Shown here one piece after another: positions 42,340 to 51,010 of a stretch of 64,000 nt of DNA. The stretch is taken from NCBI RefSeq assembly GCF_003815535.1, contig NZ_RPFZ01000001.1, positions 1,736,001 to 1,800,000 on the forward strand. Direction: 5' to 3'. The translations under genes were made by a program, and so were the position numbers. The notes beneath the pieces were generated by a model that made no database searches, had not been told where the DNA came from, and was given only the letters and a program-made list of their open reading frames with translations. Numbering within the stretch: position 1 is the first letter of the stretch; each line of letters begins with the position of its first letter. Origin of the DNA: Aurantiacibacter spongiae. GTDB taxonomy: Bacteria > Pseudomonadota > Alphaproteobacteria > Sphingomonadales > Sphingomonadaceae.

Positions 42340-45264
42340 ATGCTTTCCGTCGCCAATGTGCGCTCCCCTTCGGCTGCTGCGAGCTATTTCGCGGCAGACA
42401 ATTACTACACCGGCGCCGATGCCGATCGTTCCGGAACCTGGGTCGGAAAGGGAGCGGAACGTCTTGGTCTGGAGGGGCGCGTCAGCACCGAGCAGTTCGA
42501 TGCCTTGCTGCGGGGAGAACTTCCCGGCGGTATCCAGGTCGGCAACGCGGGCCAGGCCCACAGGCCGGGAACCGACCTCACGTTCTCGCTCCCGAAAAGC
42601 TGGTCGCTGCTCGCGCTGGTGGGCGGCGACCAGCGGATTATCGATGCCTATCGGGATGCCGTCATCGAGACCTTGCGCTGGGCAGAAAAGAACGCGGCGC
42701 AGACCCGGATGGGCAGTCAGGCTGGTTACGGGAAGGTCGCTACAGATAACCTGACGATTGGTCTTTTCCAGCACGACACCAACCGTAACCAGGAGCCAAA
42801 CCTGCATTTTCACGCAGTAGTGGCGAATGTCACGCAAGGCAGCGACGGGAAGTGGCGCGCGCTTCGCAACGACAAACTTTGGTCGTTCAACACGCTGCTC
42901 AACTCGATGACGATGGCTCGCTTTCGTCTGGCAGTCGAGAAGATGTGCTACGAGGCTGGGCCGGTTGGAAAGCATGGCAACTTCGAAGCCGCGAGCATTG
43001 CCCGCGAGCAGGTCATGGCCTTTTCCACGCGGCGCGAAGAAGTCCTAGACGCGGTACGCCAGCTGGGTGAGAACACCCCGAAAACCCGCGACATTGCTGT
43101 GCTCGATACGAGGAAAAGCAAAGCGCCCGTCAGGGACCGGGAAGGCCTTCTCGATGCCTGGCGGCAGAAAGCCGAGGAAGTCGGGATTGACCTTGCCGGT
43201 TTGATCGATGCGTCGCAGATGCGGGCTGCAACGAAGGACATTCCCAGCTCCAAAGAAGCGAGCCTTCTTCAGCGTGGAATTGCGAAGCTGAGAGAGTTCG
43301 CGCAGCGGATCAAGGGCGATCCGGCGGATCTACTGATCCCTGCCCATGTCCTCAAGCAGGATGCACCGACCATCGCGGCCGCGCAGGCTGTTGCTTCCGC
43401 GGTGCGCCATCTCTCGCAGCGCGAGGCAGCCTTTCCCCGTGAGGGATTGCTGAAGGCGGCGCTCGATTTCGGGCTGCCGACGACGGTAGACCACATCGAA
43501 ACCCGTGTGAACGCATTGGTCAGAAGCGGCGCACTCGAGCCCGGCAAAGGCGAACATAAAGGCTGGCTGGCGAGCCGGGAGGCGCTTGACCTTGAAGGCA
43601 CTATTCTCGCGAATGTCGACCAGGGTCGAGGCGCGGTGTCGCCCATCCTGGATCGACCGGACGCCGCGCAGCGGGTTCAGGCTGTGGCCGCACTCAACCA
43701 CGGAATTTCGCTCAACGAAGGGCAGGAGAATGCGGCGAGCCTTGTGCTCTCATCGCGTGACAGGATCGTAGCGATCCAGGGCATGGCCGGGGCGGGCAAA
43801 AGCAGCGTGATGAAGCCGGTTGCCCAGCTGCTCCGAGAGGAAGGCAAGCAGGTGCTGGGGCTCGCGGTGCAGAACACGCTCGTCCAAATGCTCGAGCGCG
43901 ACACCGGCATCCGTTCGATGACCATCGCCCGCTTTCTCGCGCAATGGGGCCGACTTCTGCACGAGCCGGGAAATGCCACGTTGCTGAATGAGGCTCGGAC
44001 CGCGCTCGGAGACCATGTCCTGTTGCTCGACGAGGCATCGATGGTGTCGAACGAGGACAAGGCCAAGCTGGTACGGCTGGCGAACCTAGCCGAAGTCCAT
44101 CGTCTTGTTCTTGTCGGCGACAAGCAACAGCTAGGCGCCGTCGATGCCGGTAAGCCCTTCGACCTCGTCCAACAGGCAGGGATCGCGCGCGCCAAAATGG
44201 ATGTGAATTTGCGCGGCCGCGATCCCGTCTTGCGGCGAGCCCAGGCCGCCGCGCAGGAAGGACGCATCGACGATGCGCTCCGGGCTCTTGCTCCTTCAAC
44301 CATCGAGGCACGCGGGGACAGTGCGATTGTGGCTGCCGAAAAGTGGCTTTCGCTCAGCCCGGCGGATCGGGATCGGACGTCAATCTATGCGTCGGGACGG
44401 GCCTTGAGATCTGCGGTCAACGAAGCTGTCCAGCGCGGACTCAAGGCCAATGGCGAGCTCGGCCCACGATCGGGCCGGCTGACCGTTCATTCGCGGGTGA
44501 ATGTGACACACGAGGAGCTGCGATACCTTCGCACATACCAACCGGGCATGGTCCTCAACTTTCGCTCGCGCGACAGCACCCAGAAACTCTCCAAGGGCGA
44601 CTACACCGTCAAAACCATCGACCATGCGCGCAAGCAGCTCGTGCTTGAGGACAGGAAGGGGGGTCTTCGCAAGTTCAATCCCGCGCGTCTACGCCCCGGC
44701 GCAGACGATAGCCGGCTGTCGCTCTTCGAACGCAAACCGCTGTCCATCATTGGGGGTGACAAGATCCGTTGGACCGACAACGATCATAAGCGCGGGCTTT
44801 TCAACGCCGACCAGGCCAGGATCGTGGCCATCGACGCAAAGGGCGTCTTGGTGGAGACATCAGGGGGGAAGGAGCTCCGCCTGAGCCGCGGCGACCCCAT
44901 GCTCAAACGCATGGACCTCGCCTATGCCCTCAATGCGCATATGGCGCAGGGACTGACCTCGGATCGCGGGATCGCGGTAATGGACAGCCGCGAACGCAAT
45001 CTCGCCAATCGGCAGACCTTCCTGGTTACGGTCACCCGGCTTCGCGACGGCCTTACGCTGATTGTAGACAATGCCGAGAAACTCGGCCGGGCCATCAAGT
45101 CCAACAGCGGCGAGAAAGCTTCGGCTCTTGAAGTAACGCAAAGGCTCAAGGCGGCAGCTGCCAAGGGTCTTTCGCAAGACAAGGATGTCGCCAGCGCTTC
45201 GCCTGCAAGTGACAAGCCCGAACTCACCAAGGAAAGGGTCAAGCCTTTCGAAATCGGGATCTAA
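42340..45264 (+). CDS. traI: MobF conjugative relaxase-helicase TraI
   Basis: A 974-residue relaxase. MLSVANVRSPSAAASYF aligns with F TraI so that Tyr16 and Tyr22-Tyr23 fall at the catalytic tyrosine positions; the metal-binding histidines are in QEPNLHFHAVVANV. The C-terminal RecD-like helicase has Walker A GMAGAGKSSVMKP near residue 490 and LLLDEASMVSNED. The length matches TrwC rather than F TraI. The frame also allows a GTG start at 42277 overlapping the traD stop, but that adds 21 residues before the usual N-terminus. It nicks oriT and unwinds the transferred strand. Confidence 0.96.
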   Translation: MLSVANVRSPSAAASYFAADNYYTGADADRSGTWVGKGAERLGLEGRVSTEQFDALLRGELPGGIQVGNAGQAHRPGTDLTFSLPKSWSLLALVGGDQRIIDAYRDAVIETLRWAEKNAAQTRMGSQAGYGKVATDNLTIGLFQHDTNRNQEPNLHFHAVVANVTQGSDGKWRALRNDKLWSFNTLLNSMTMARFRLAVEKMCYEAGPVGKHGNFEAASIAREQVMAFSTRREEVLDAVRQLGENTPKTRDIAVLDTRKSKAPVRDREGLLDAWRQKAEEVGIDLAGLIDASQMRAATKDIPSSKEASLLQRGIAKLREFAQRIKGDPADLLIPAHVLKQDAPTIAAAQAVASAVRHLSQREAAFPREGLLKAALDFGLPTTVDHIETRVNALVRSGALEPGKGEHKGWLASREALDLEGTILANVDQGRGAVSPILDRPDAAQRVQAVAALNHGISLNEGQENAASLVLSSRDRIVAIQGMAGAGKSSVMKPVAQLLREEGKQVLGLAVQNTLVQMLERDTGIRSMTIARFLAQWGRLLHEPGNATLLNEARTALGDHVLLLDEASMVSNEDKAKLVRLANLAEVHRLVLVGDKQQLGAVDAGKPFDLVQQAGIARAKMDVNLRGRDPVLRRAQAAAQEGRIDDALRALAPSTIEARGDSAIVAAEKWLSLSPADRDRTSIYASGRALRSAVNEAVQRGLKANGELGPRSGRLTVHSRVNVTHEELRYLRTYQPGMVLNFRSRDSTQKLSKGDYTVKTIDHARKQLVLEDRKGGLRKFNPARLRPGADDSRLSLFERKPLSIIGGDKIRWTDNDHKRGLFNADQARIVAIDAKGVLVETSGGKELRLSRGDPMLKRMDLAYALNAHMAQGLTSDRGIAVMDSRERNLANRQTFLVTVTRLRDGLTLIVDNAEKLGRAIKSNSGEKASALEVTQRLKAAAAKGLSQDKDVASASPASDKPELTKERVKPFEIGI

Positions 45265-45278
45265 GCCAAGGGGAGCTC

Positions 45279-45914
45279 CTAAACCGCGCGTCCGAACCAG
45301 ATGACACGCCCGACCACCTGAATTTCGGACCGGTCGACATCGTCCCAGCTGGGGTAGGCCGAATTATCGCTGCTGATGGTGATCTTGCGGCCACCGGGCT
45401 TGAGCGTCACACGTTTGACCACCAGCGCATCGTCGGCGCGCAGGACGTAGATGCCGTCGCGTAGCCGCGAACCCTGGTCCGACGCATCGACCAGCACTTC
45501 ATCGCCATCGCTGAGTGTCGGCTCCATGGAGTCGCCCAGGACGTGGATGATAGAGAGACTGGCGCTCTTTGCCCGGGTCAACCGGCTAAGCCAGCGTTCG
45601 TCGAAACCGAACCGGGTATGGGCGGTCTCGCTTTCGGCAATCGCTCCAAAGCCCGCCGATGCATCGACATTGAGCACGGGTATTTCGATCAACCCGTCAC
45701 GCATGGGTGCAGGCGGTCCGCCAAGCACTTGCTCGTCGACCCCGAAGAAGCTGGCAAGCGTGCGCCGGTCGTCATCGTCCAGCTTTCGCGGCGAGCCGCG
45801 CTTGATGAACTGCTGAATGTAGGACGAGTTTCGTCCGATCATCCGCGAGATCGAGGAATATCCGAGCCGTCGCTGCTGGATCAGGCGATCAAGCTCCTCT
45901 CTGACATGTTCCAT
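45279..45914 (-). CDS. S24-family (LexA/CI-like) repressor
   Basis: A 211-residue regulator. The N-terminal HTH (LGYSSISRMIGRNSSYIQQF) is followed by a self-cleaving S24 peptidase domain: cleavage-region Ala-Gly in DASAGFGA, catalytic Ser in VLGDSMEPTLSDGD and catalytic Lys in DALVVKRVTL. Such proteins hold mobile elements silent until RecA-stimulated autocleavage. It converges with traI and is divergent from a small gene; a LexA-box-like site lies between them. Likely master repressor of element transfer, by analogy with SetR-type systems. Confidence 0.92.
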   Translation of the reverse strand: MEHVREELDRLIQQRRLGYSSISRMIGRNSSYIQQFIKRGSPRKLDDDDRRTLASFFGVDEQVLGGPPAPMRDGLIEIPVLNVDASAGFGAIAESETAHTRFGFDERWLSRLTRAKSASLSIIHVLGDSMEPTLSDGDEVLVDASDQGSRLRDGIYVLRADDALVVKRVTLKPGGRKITISSDNSAYPSWDDVDRSEIQVVGRVIWFGRAV

Positions 45915-45983
45915 CGTGTCGTTCCTTCTGACGGTCTCGGGAGAGAAGGAAATCTCCTAGACTCGATGGAACCTTCCTACTAA

Positions 45984-45998
45984 GAACAAAACAGGAAC
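45984..45998. promoter_or_regulatory. LexA (SOS) box match
   Basis: The plus strand reads GAACAAAACAGGAAC; the minus strand is therefore GTTC-N7-GTTC, the alphaproteobacterial LexA-binding consensus. It lies 70 bases upstream of the S24 repressor start and 29 bases upstream of the small gene at 46027, placing both promoters under possible SOS control. It may be bound by host LexA, by the S24 protein, or both. Confidence 0.62.
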
Positions 45999-46026
45999 AC
46001 AAGGGCGGAGTGAGTCGAGGAAGGCC

Positions 46027-46212
46027 ATGAAATTGCTGGATCGAATTGAGCGTCATTTGAAAGAATCGCACATGTCGGCGACTCGGTTTGGTCGTCGGGC
46101 CGTTGGCGATCCGCGCTTTGTGCTTGATCTGAGGGCTGGTCGCAGGCCGCGCCGCCGAACCGTAGAAAAGTTGGAGCGCTACCTGGCCGAGCACGTAGGA
46201 ATACGAAAATGA
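46027..46212 (+). CDS. Small basic HTH-like protein
   Basis: A 61-residue, strongly basic protein (MKLLDRIERHLKESHMSATRFGRR, then RAGRRPRRRTVEKLERYL). The order of helices fits a short helix-turn-helix of the Cro type. AGGAAGG lies 3-9 bases before the ATG. It is divergent from the S24 repressor across the LexA-box-like site, the usual place for a Cro-like antagonist or activator. Assignment as a regulator is inference. Confidence 0.65.
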   Translation: MKLLDRIERHLKESHMSATRFGRRAVGDPRFVLDLRAGRRPRRRTVEKLERYLAEHVGIRK

Positions 46213-46391
46213 TGGTCGAATGCTCCGCCCGGTGTGCGGTCAGGTCCCAATGTGCGCGTGTGGTCCCAAATTTACAGAGCGAATGATCAATACGCTAGAT
46301 TTTGAGGCTCATTCTTGGACCGAGAGCAACTCTCATATTGCAGGCAGTTTCTGGAATCGGAGCAGTCGAAGTCTTGGGGTACCGACTGGCC

Positions 46392-47711
46392 TTAGACTGC
46401 AATCGGTTGGCCGTCAGCAAGGATGAGTGGTGGTGCGGCTAGGTCATCGCTAAGAAGCCGAGTTGCAGCATGAGTAAGCTGATCTTCGTTGTTCTCCAAC
46501 ACCCCGTCGAGTTCGAAATGATACTCGAATAGCTCAATGGGGAACGACGGTGGCCCGACCTCTCCAAGGCGGATTAGACCCGACGGGCCACCCCGGCGTT
46601 TGGGATAAATTAGCATCGCTTTGCGGCAGTGATAGCTCAGAGAATGAGTTATGATTTGATAGCGGTCTTCTTCCTTGGGTCGGGTCTTGTATTTCACGTC
46701 AGCAACCAGTCTTGGTGCCACCTGATCGTCCGCAAATATCAGAATGTCAGGCATCACCACGAACCTATCGCTGTCGTTCAACAGTGGTTTGGTGAACCCC
46801 TTGAGATTTCCATCCTGGACAAGAATCTGTGCACCGAGTGCATTCAGCTGGCTCCGCAGCACGTTGCGAATATAGGACTCAAAAACGCGGTCCAGATTGA
46901 TCAAATAGGAGGGCAAAGACAGCCTTCGATCAGCGAAATCCAGTACCACGCTCGACCTATTTATCAGTTCGCGAGCGATCCAAATTGCCCTGCTATGGTG
47001 CGGTTTGAACCTCGGCAATTCGGCGAGCGCATCGGCAAACGAGCGTTCAATAGTGCTCCTAGGCGCGTCGGAAACCAATCCGTATGTGCGGATCGTTTCA
47101 GCGAAAACCGTCAACTCATTAGCAAGTGATCGTTGGCCACTTGCCAAGGGAATGGCGCGGCGCAGGGCTGCCTTCAGGATGCGATTTGTCGGATTGTCTA
47201 TCGTGAAATCGAAGCCCTCAACTACGGCTCGCGTGGGTATTCCTCGTCCCCAAAACTGCTGCTCGCTTCGCCGGAAGTTCAGCTTTGGCTTGGGGATGTC
47301 CTCGCGGGAGACGCGCTGATAGTTTCTGTGGGAGCCTTCCTGCCTTATGGCTCTCAATTCGGTCGCGAAACTACGCAAGAGCAGCTCTGGCAGATAACCT
47401 GTCCATGCAGTGAAATCGTAGAGTCGATCCACTCCGACCCTTCGATCTAGGGATTGGTCAGACAGGGCTAACAATCGGGCCAGATTTGATATCGAAAACT
47501 TTGGAGAGATATCGAGTGCCAGACTCTCCGTAACTGGCAATCGTCCGATTACGCCGCCGATTTGCAGGACCATATGATCCCTGCCTTGGGTGACGCGAAC
47601 GAGCGACCGATCGGTAGCGTCAGGTATGAATTTCAGTTCGCCACGGTCATCGAATAGATACTCGTGCGGTATCTCAAGTGAGCTGCGTTCTTGAGCGGGA
47701 AGGACTCTCAC
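46392..47711 (-). CDS. McrC-like nuclease subunit of NTP-dependent restriction system
   Basis: A 439-residue McrC family protein. The N-terminal half carries the McrC domain (ALDISPKFSISNLARLL, DFTAWTGYLPELLLRSF); the C-terminal half has the PD-(D/E)XK core with Asp in FVVMPDILIF and Asp-x-Lys in LVADVKYKTR. In McrBC the C subunit is the nuclease activated by the GTPase ring. It is the last gene of the minus-strand operon, 29 bases after the McrB-like gene. The DNA here is visibly AT-richer than the backbone, suggesting separate acquisition. Confidence 0.9.
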   Translation of the reverse strand: MRVLPAQERSSLEIPHEYLFDDRGELKFIPDATDRSLVRVTQGRDHMVLQIGGVIGRLPVTESLALDISPKFSISNLARLLALSDQSLDRRVGVDRLYDFTAWTGYLPELLLRSFATELRAIRQEGSHRNYQRVSREDIPKPKLNFRRSEQQFWGRGIPTRAVVEGFDFTIDNPTNRILKAALRRAIPLASGQRSLANELTVFAETIRTYGLVSDAPRSTIERSFADALAELPRFKPHHSRAIWIARELINRSSVVLDFADRRLSLPSYLINLDRVFESYIRNVLRSQLNALGAQILVQDGNLKGFTKPLLNDSDRFVVMPDILIFADDQVAPRLVADVKYKTRPKEEDRYQIITHSLSYHCRKAMLIYPKRRGGPSGLIRLGEVGPPSFPIELFEYHFELDGVLENNEDQLTHAATRLLSDDLAAPPLILADGQPIAV

Positions 47712-47740
47712 GTTGCGCGAGTTCTCAGGGCGTTTGGCGG

Positions 47741-49228
47741 CTAGGCATTGGTTTCCTCATTGCCGGTGACTTCGGTCACCGTTTGATCACCCGCGTCGTT
47801 AGCCGCGTCAACTTCGGTTTGGTCGGTTTCGCCTTGATCGGTTTCAGCATTTCCTGCCTCATTGCCAAACATCTCCTCGTACTTCTGCACGATAGCTTCC
47901 CATTTCTCGGGCTCGAATTGCAGCATTCGCTGCACCATAAAGCGGAGGCGAGAGCGCCAAACTTGCTCTACATCTGCTACCGTTCTGAGCCCGAAAAAGT
48001 GGGCATGTCCTACGCCATTCGGGACGGTTGCATTAAGGTTGTCAAAGAGGTGCAAGACCTTTCTCTGCAAGTCTTCCGGCATACCGTTTTCGGTCAACCT
48101 ACGGCGTAGGACGTCCTTGTCGGGGTCAAACTCCACAATTTCAAACCGTCGAAGAAATGCGTCATCCATCTCGCCAACAGATCGATCATAGGGGTTGGCG
48201 GTGGCAATGATTATGAGGTTGGATGGAACGCTGTAGGGTTTGCCCGAATATCCCAAAGTGAAAGTTCGGTCGCGATAATCTGGCTCCACATAAGTCAGCA
48301 TTTCTCCGAAAACCCTGCTTGGATCGCCTCGGGAAATTTCATCAATGACCATGACGTAGTGGTTATCCGCATCGGCGCGGGCTGCGTCGCAAAGCTTCAA
48401 AAAGTGCTTCGGTTTGATCTCATATTTGATGGAGGTCTGATCCGCAGCAAGTGTCGGAGAATAGCCCTCTACAAAGTCGTCATAGGCCATAGAAGGGTGG
48501 AATTGGAGGAACGCGATGCGATTTCCATTTGCACCGGTCAGAGCGTTCGCCACTCTGTGGGCATGCCATGTCTTGCCAGTACCAGGTGAGCCGAGAAAGA
48601 GAAAATTCAGCTCATTTCGCTCGTTGATCGCTCTTTCTACCATTCGCAGAACAGGATCGTCTGCCGATGCTATCCCCCCATTTTGGGGAACCTCATTTTC
48701 TGGGATAAACTCCAGCATATCGAGCAGCTCATCTGCATGAGCGACTAGGTTATCTGAAAGCTCCGGGTAGAGCAGCTTGATCGCGGTTAGGAGGGCACTA
48801 GTGTTTTCGCGGGGATCATCCCGGACTCGCTGGACTGCGTTGTTCCTCGACGATTTGATCCCGATAACAGGGTACTTTGAAAAGTACTTATAAAGTGTCG
48901 CGCTTCGTTCGAGAAAATCGAACTGATCCAAGCTCTTTGGAAACACCGAGATTACGCGAAGGGTGAACGTGCTCTCGTCATTAAACCCTTCCCCGCGATC
49001 CAGGCCGACAATCTTGGCGATCCCGCGAAGCCCCTGCTTCCAAGCGGTTTCCACGCCCTGATTGTTGTCCGAACCTAGATAGATGAAAGCGTAGTCGCCC
49101 TCATCTATGGTTTCCTCGACCTGCTTGCACGTGAACTCGAAGTCGAAAGGCGGCTCGGAAGTTCCGTCCGAAAACCGCCGAATTGTCGGAACGCTATCCT
49201 TTCCCAATCGAACAACAACGAATCCCAT
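47741..49228 (-). CDS. McrB-like AAA+ motor subunit
   Basis: A 495-residue AAA+ protein. The N-terminal 130 residues look like a PUA/EVE- or B3-like DNA-reading domain (EEGDYAFIYLG-type strand, GLRGIAKIVGL, YPVIGIKSSRN). The motor has Walker A GSPGTGKTWHAH, Walker B MVIDEISRGDPSR and IIATANPYDRSVGEMDD. The McrB GTP-specific motif NTAD reads as NPYD, so nucleotide specificity may differ. A 40-residue acidic tail (ETDQGETDQTEVDAAND) is unusual. It is 93 bases after the methyltransferase gene and 29 before mcrC. Confidence 0.88.
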   Translation of the reverse strand: MGFVVVRLGKDSVPTIRRFSDGTSEPPFDFEFTCKQVEETIDEGDYAFIYLGSDNNQGVETAWKQGLRGIAKIVGLDRGEGFNDESTFTLRVISVFPKSLDQFDFLERSATLYKYFSKYPVIGIKSSRNNAVQRVRDDPRENTSALLTAIKLLYPELSDNLVAHADELLDMLEFIPENEVPQNGGIASADDPVLRMVERAINERNELNFLFLGSPGTGKTWHAHRVANALTGANGNRIAFLQFHPSMAYDDFVEGYSPTLAADQTSIKYEIKPKHFLKLCDAARADADNHYVMVIDEISRGDPSRVFGEMLTYVEPDYRDRTFTLGYSGKPYSVPSNLIIIATANPYDRSVGEMDDAFLRRFEIVEFDPDKDVLRRRLTENGMPEDLQRKVLHLFDNLNATVPNGVGHAHFFGLRTVADVEQVWRSRLRFMVQRMLQFEPEKWEAIVQKYEEMFGNEAGNAETDQGETDQTEVDAANDAGDQTVTEVTGNEETNA

Positions 49229-49321
49229 GCAAAGCCCCTCGCTCCCGCCTCATGTCAGGTCAGAACCAAGGAGTTGCAGAACCTTGAGCGCAAATGCAAC
49301 TCAAAGCATTGTAAGGATTGG

Positions 49322-50656
49322 CTAGGCGGCAGCTCGCCTACTGCTCTTGGGAAGGCAAACTCCACTTTCTGGGCCGTATTGCACCATATGGCGCAATGCC
49401 CGATCCATCGGCCCAAAAAGGGTCCGGTTCTGGCTGTCAACTCGACGCAAGATCCCTTCTGCTGCGTTTGCGCTCAAGAAGTATCTTGCGTCAGGAACGA
49501 CCCTCTCGATCACTTCAATAAGCTTCATCTCTGTTGGCCGATTAGGGGCTGGCGGAGCAGCTAAATCCCAACAGTCGTCACCTATGGCGTAGCCGCCAGA
49601 TTGCCATTTGAGCTGCTGCACTGCCCCATCTTCGGAAAGGTGCAATTCGCTCAGTCTCGATTTGCGGAGTGTCCTACCCTTGAAGTCTGGCGCAAGGTTG
49701 ACCGCACTTTTCCAATTTTTGGATCGTGGCTTGGACAGCTCCGCCTTCAATCGCTTAGCGATCCATTGGGCAACAGGCACAGACACCGCGTTCCCGAGTG
49801 CTTTGTACCTGAGACTATCCTCATCTGCTGGACGGATGGGCGACGCACCAGTGTTAGTGGTCCAACCCACTGGGAAACCTTGCAACCCCTCGCATTCTGT
49901 CGGGGTCAGCCGCCGAACAGCATCTTCATAGGAAACATAGGTCCGGCTCCAATCGGTGCCGGTATGCCGTCCCGATGTCGCGGCCAGACAGTATGCGACT
50001 TCCGCAACAATTGCTCCCGAAGAATTGCAGCGGCTGTCCCGGAGGAAGCCGTCACGCACACCTGCTGGTTTACGTCCTGGCTTATTTTCATAAAGAACTT
50101 TGATTGGAAGTTCCGCGGATGTGCGAGAGGCACAAACGAAAACTCTCGGTCGCGACTGAGGCGAACCAAAATAGCGGCTGTTCATCACCCTCCAGGCAAC
50201 AGCGTAACCGAGTGAGGTCAGTTCCTCGACCACCACTCGAAAGTCTTGCCCATTGTGCGAACTGAGAAGTCCGACGACGTTCTCGAGCAGGATCGTGTCC
50301 GGCTTCCGTGATCGCACAAGCTCCAGAAAGCTAAAGAAGAGGCCGCTGTTCTTGCCGGCCAATCCGTCTCTCTTGTTCGACCCCCGCGCAACTGAAACGT
50401 CCTGACAGGGAAATCCTCCACACCATACCTCCGCCTGAGGCAGGTTTGACGGATCAATCTTCGTGATATCGTCGAACAGGGTGACTTGAGGCCAGTGTGA
50501 CGCGAGGACACCTTGGCAGAACGTGTCGATCTCACATTGGGCAGCGGCGGCGAACCCCTCGCGCTCGAGCGCCAAATCGAATCCACCGATGCCTGCGAAG
50601 AACGAATTGAAGGTCCGCTTTCGTTTCGAAACTTTTCCGCTGTCATCCATTTTCAT
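49322..50656 (-). CDS. DNA (cytosine-5) methyltransferase
   Basis: A 444-residue C5-methyltransferase. Motif I is SFFAGIGGFDLALEREGF, motif IV GGFPCQDVSVARG with the catalytic Cys, motif VI LLENVVGLLSS, motif VIII SPQSRPRVFV and motif X KALGNAVSVPVAQW. A target-recognition region lies around residues 200-260. About 130 residues after motif X form a C-terminal extension absent from Dcm, with no recognised domain. The start overlaps the small ribbon-helix-helix gene by 14 bases. Together with McrB- and McrC-like subunits it forms a restriction-modification operon. Confidence 0.95.
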   Translation of the reverse strand: MKMDDSGKVSKRKRTFNSFFAGIGGFDLALEREGFAAAAQCEIDTFCQGVLASHWPQVTLFDDITKIDPSNLPQAEVWCGGFPCQDVSVARGSNKRDGLAGKNSGLFFSFLELVRSRKPDTILLENVVGLLSSHNGQDFRVVVEELTSLGYAVAWRVMNSRYFGSPQSRPRVFVCASRTSAELPIKVLYENKPGRKPAGVRDGFLRDSRCNSSGAIVAEVAYCLAATSGRHTGTDWSRTYVSYEDAVRRLTPTECEGLQGFPVGWTTNTGASPIRPADEDSLRYKALGNAVSVPVAQWIAKRLKAELSKPRSKNWKSAVNLAPDFKGRTLRKSRLSELHLSEDGAVQQLKWQSGGYAIGDDCWDLAAPPAPNRPTEMKLIEVIERVVPDARYFLSANAAEGILRRVDSQNRTLFGPMDRALRHMVQYGPESGVCLPKSSRRAAA

Positions 50657-50828
50657 TATCCCCGGCCTGATGGTCGAGCTTCATCTCAGACTGAAGCGCG
50701 AAGTTTTCGTTCTCTAAATGTTCTCGGATCAGACGGCAAATCAAAGTTGACTTTTTGTACCCGTTTTGATCGCAATACGCTTGGAAGCGCGTGGAATCCG
50801 GTGCCGGCAGAATGACCGATATTCGCAT
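50643..50828 (-). CDS. Small ribbon-helix-helix regulator candidate
   Basis: A 61-residue protein starting MRISVILPAPDSTRFQAY. The strand ISVILPAP followed by two helices (RFQAYCDQNG, STLICRLIREHL) fits the ribbon-helix-helix fold of Arc/CopG regulators. It is the first gene of the methyltransferase-McrBC operon, overlapping the methyltransferase start, and faces an inverted repeat at 50841-50862. It may control operon expression as controller proteins do in type II systems. Confidence 0.68.
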   Translation of the reverse strand: MRISVILPAPDSTRFQAYCDQNGYKKSTLICRLIREHLENENFALQSEMKLDHQAGDNENG

Positions 50829-50840
50829 CGTAGCGTCTCC

Positions 50841-50862
50841 TTATGCGCAGTCGTTAGCATAA
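50841..50862. promoter_or_regulatory. Inverted repeat, candidate operator of the R-M operon
   Basis: TTATGC at 50841-50846 mirrors GCATAA at 50857-50862, with a 10-base spacer, 13 bases upstream of the minus-strand operon start. It is a candidate binding site for the ribbon-helix-helix protein, in the 182-base divergent interval shared with the HNH gene. No other structure is obvious there. Confidence 0.4.
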
Positions 50863-51010
50863 ATGTGCAAAAGTGCGTAGAAAGTCAAATTTTGGCAAGT
50901 CTGAGGTGGACCTTAGGTTTAGGGCTGTGGCCGTCAAAAAGACCCGCTTTGCGCCGATTGTCTCTGACGAGGCGAGCTTGGCTTAAACCTGAGAAACCGG
51001 AAACAATTCA

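Noticed and set aside
46392-49228. McrBC as a type IV, methylation-dependent restriction system
   Set aside because: A C5-methyltransferase in the same operon favours the LlaJI/BsuMI type, where unmethylated DNA is cut; kept as an open alternative.
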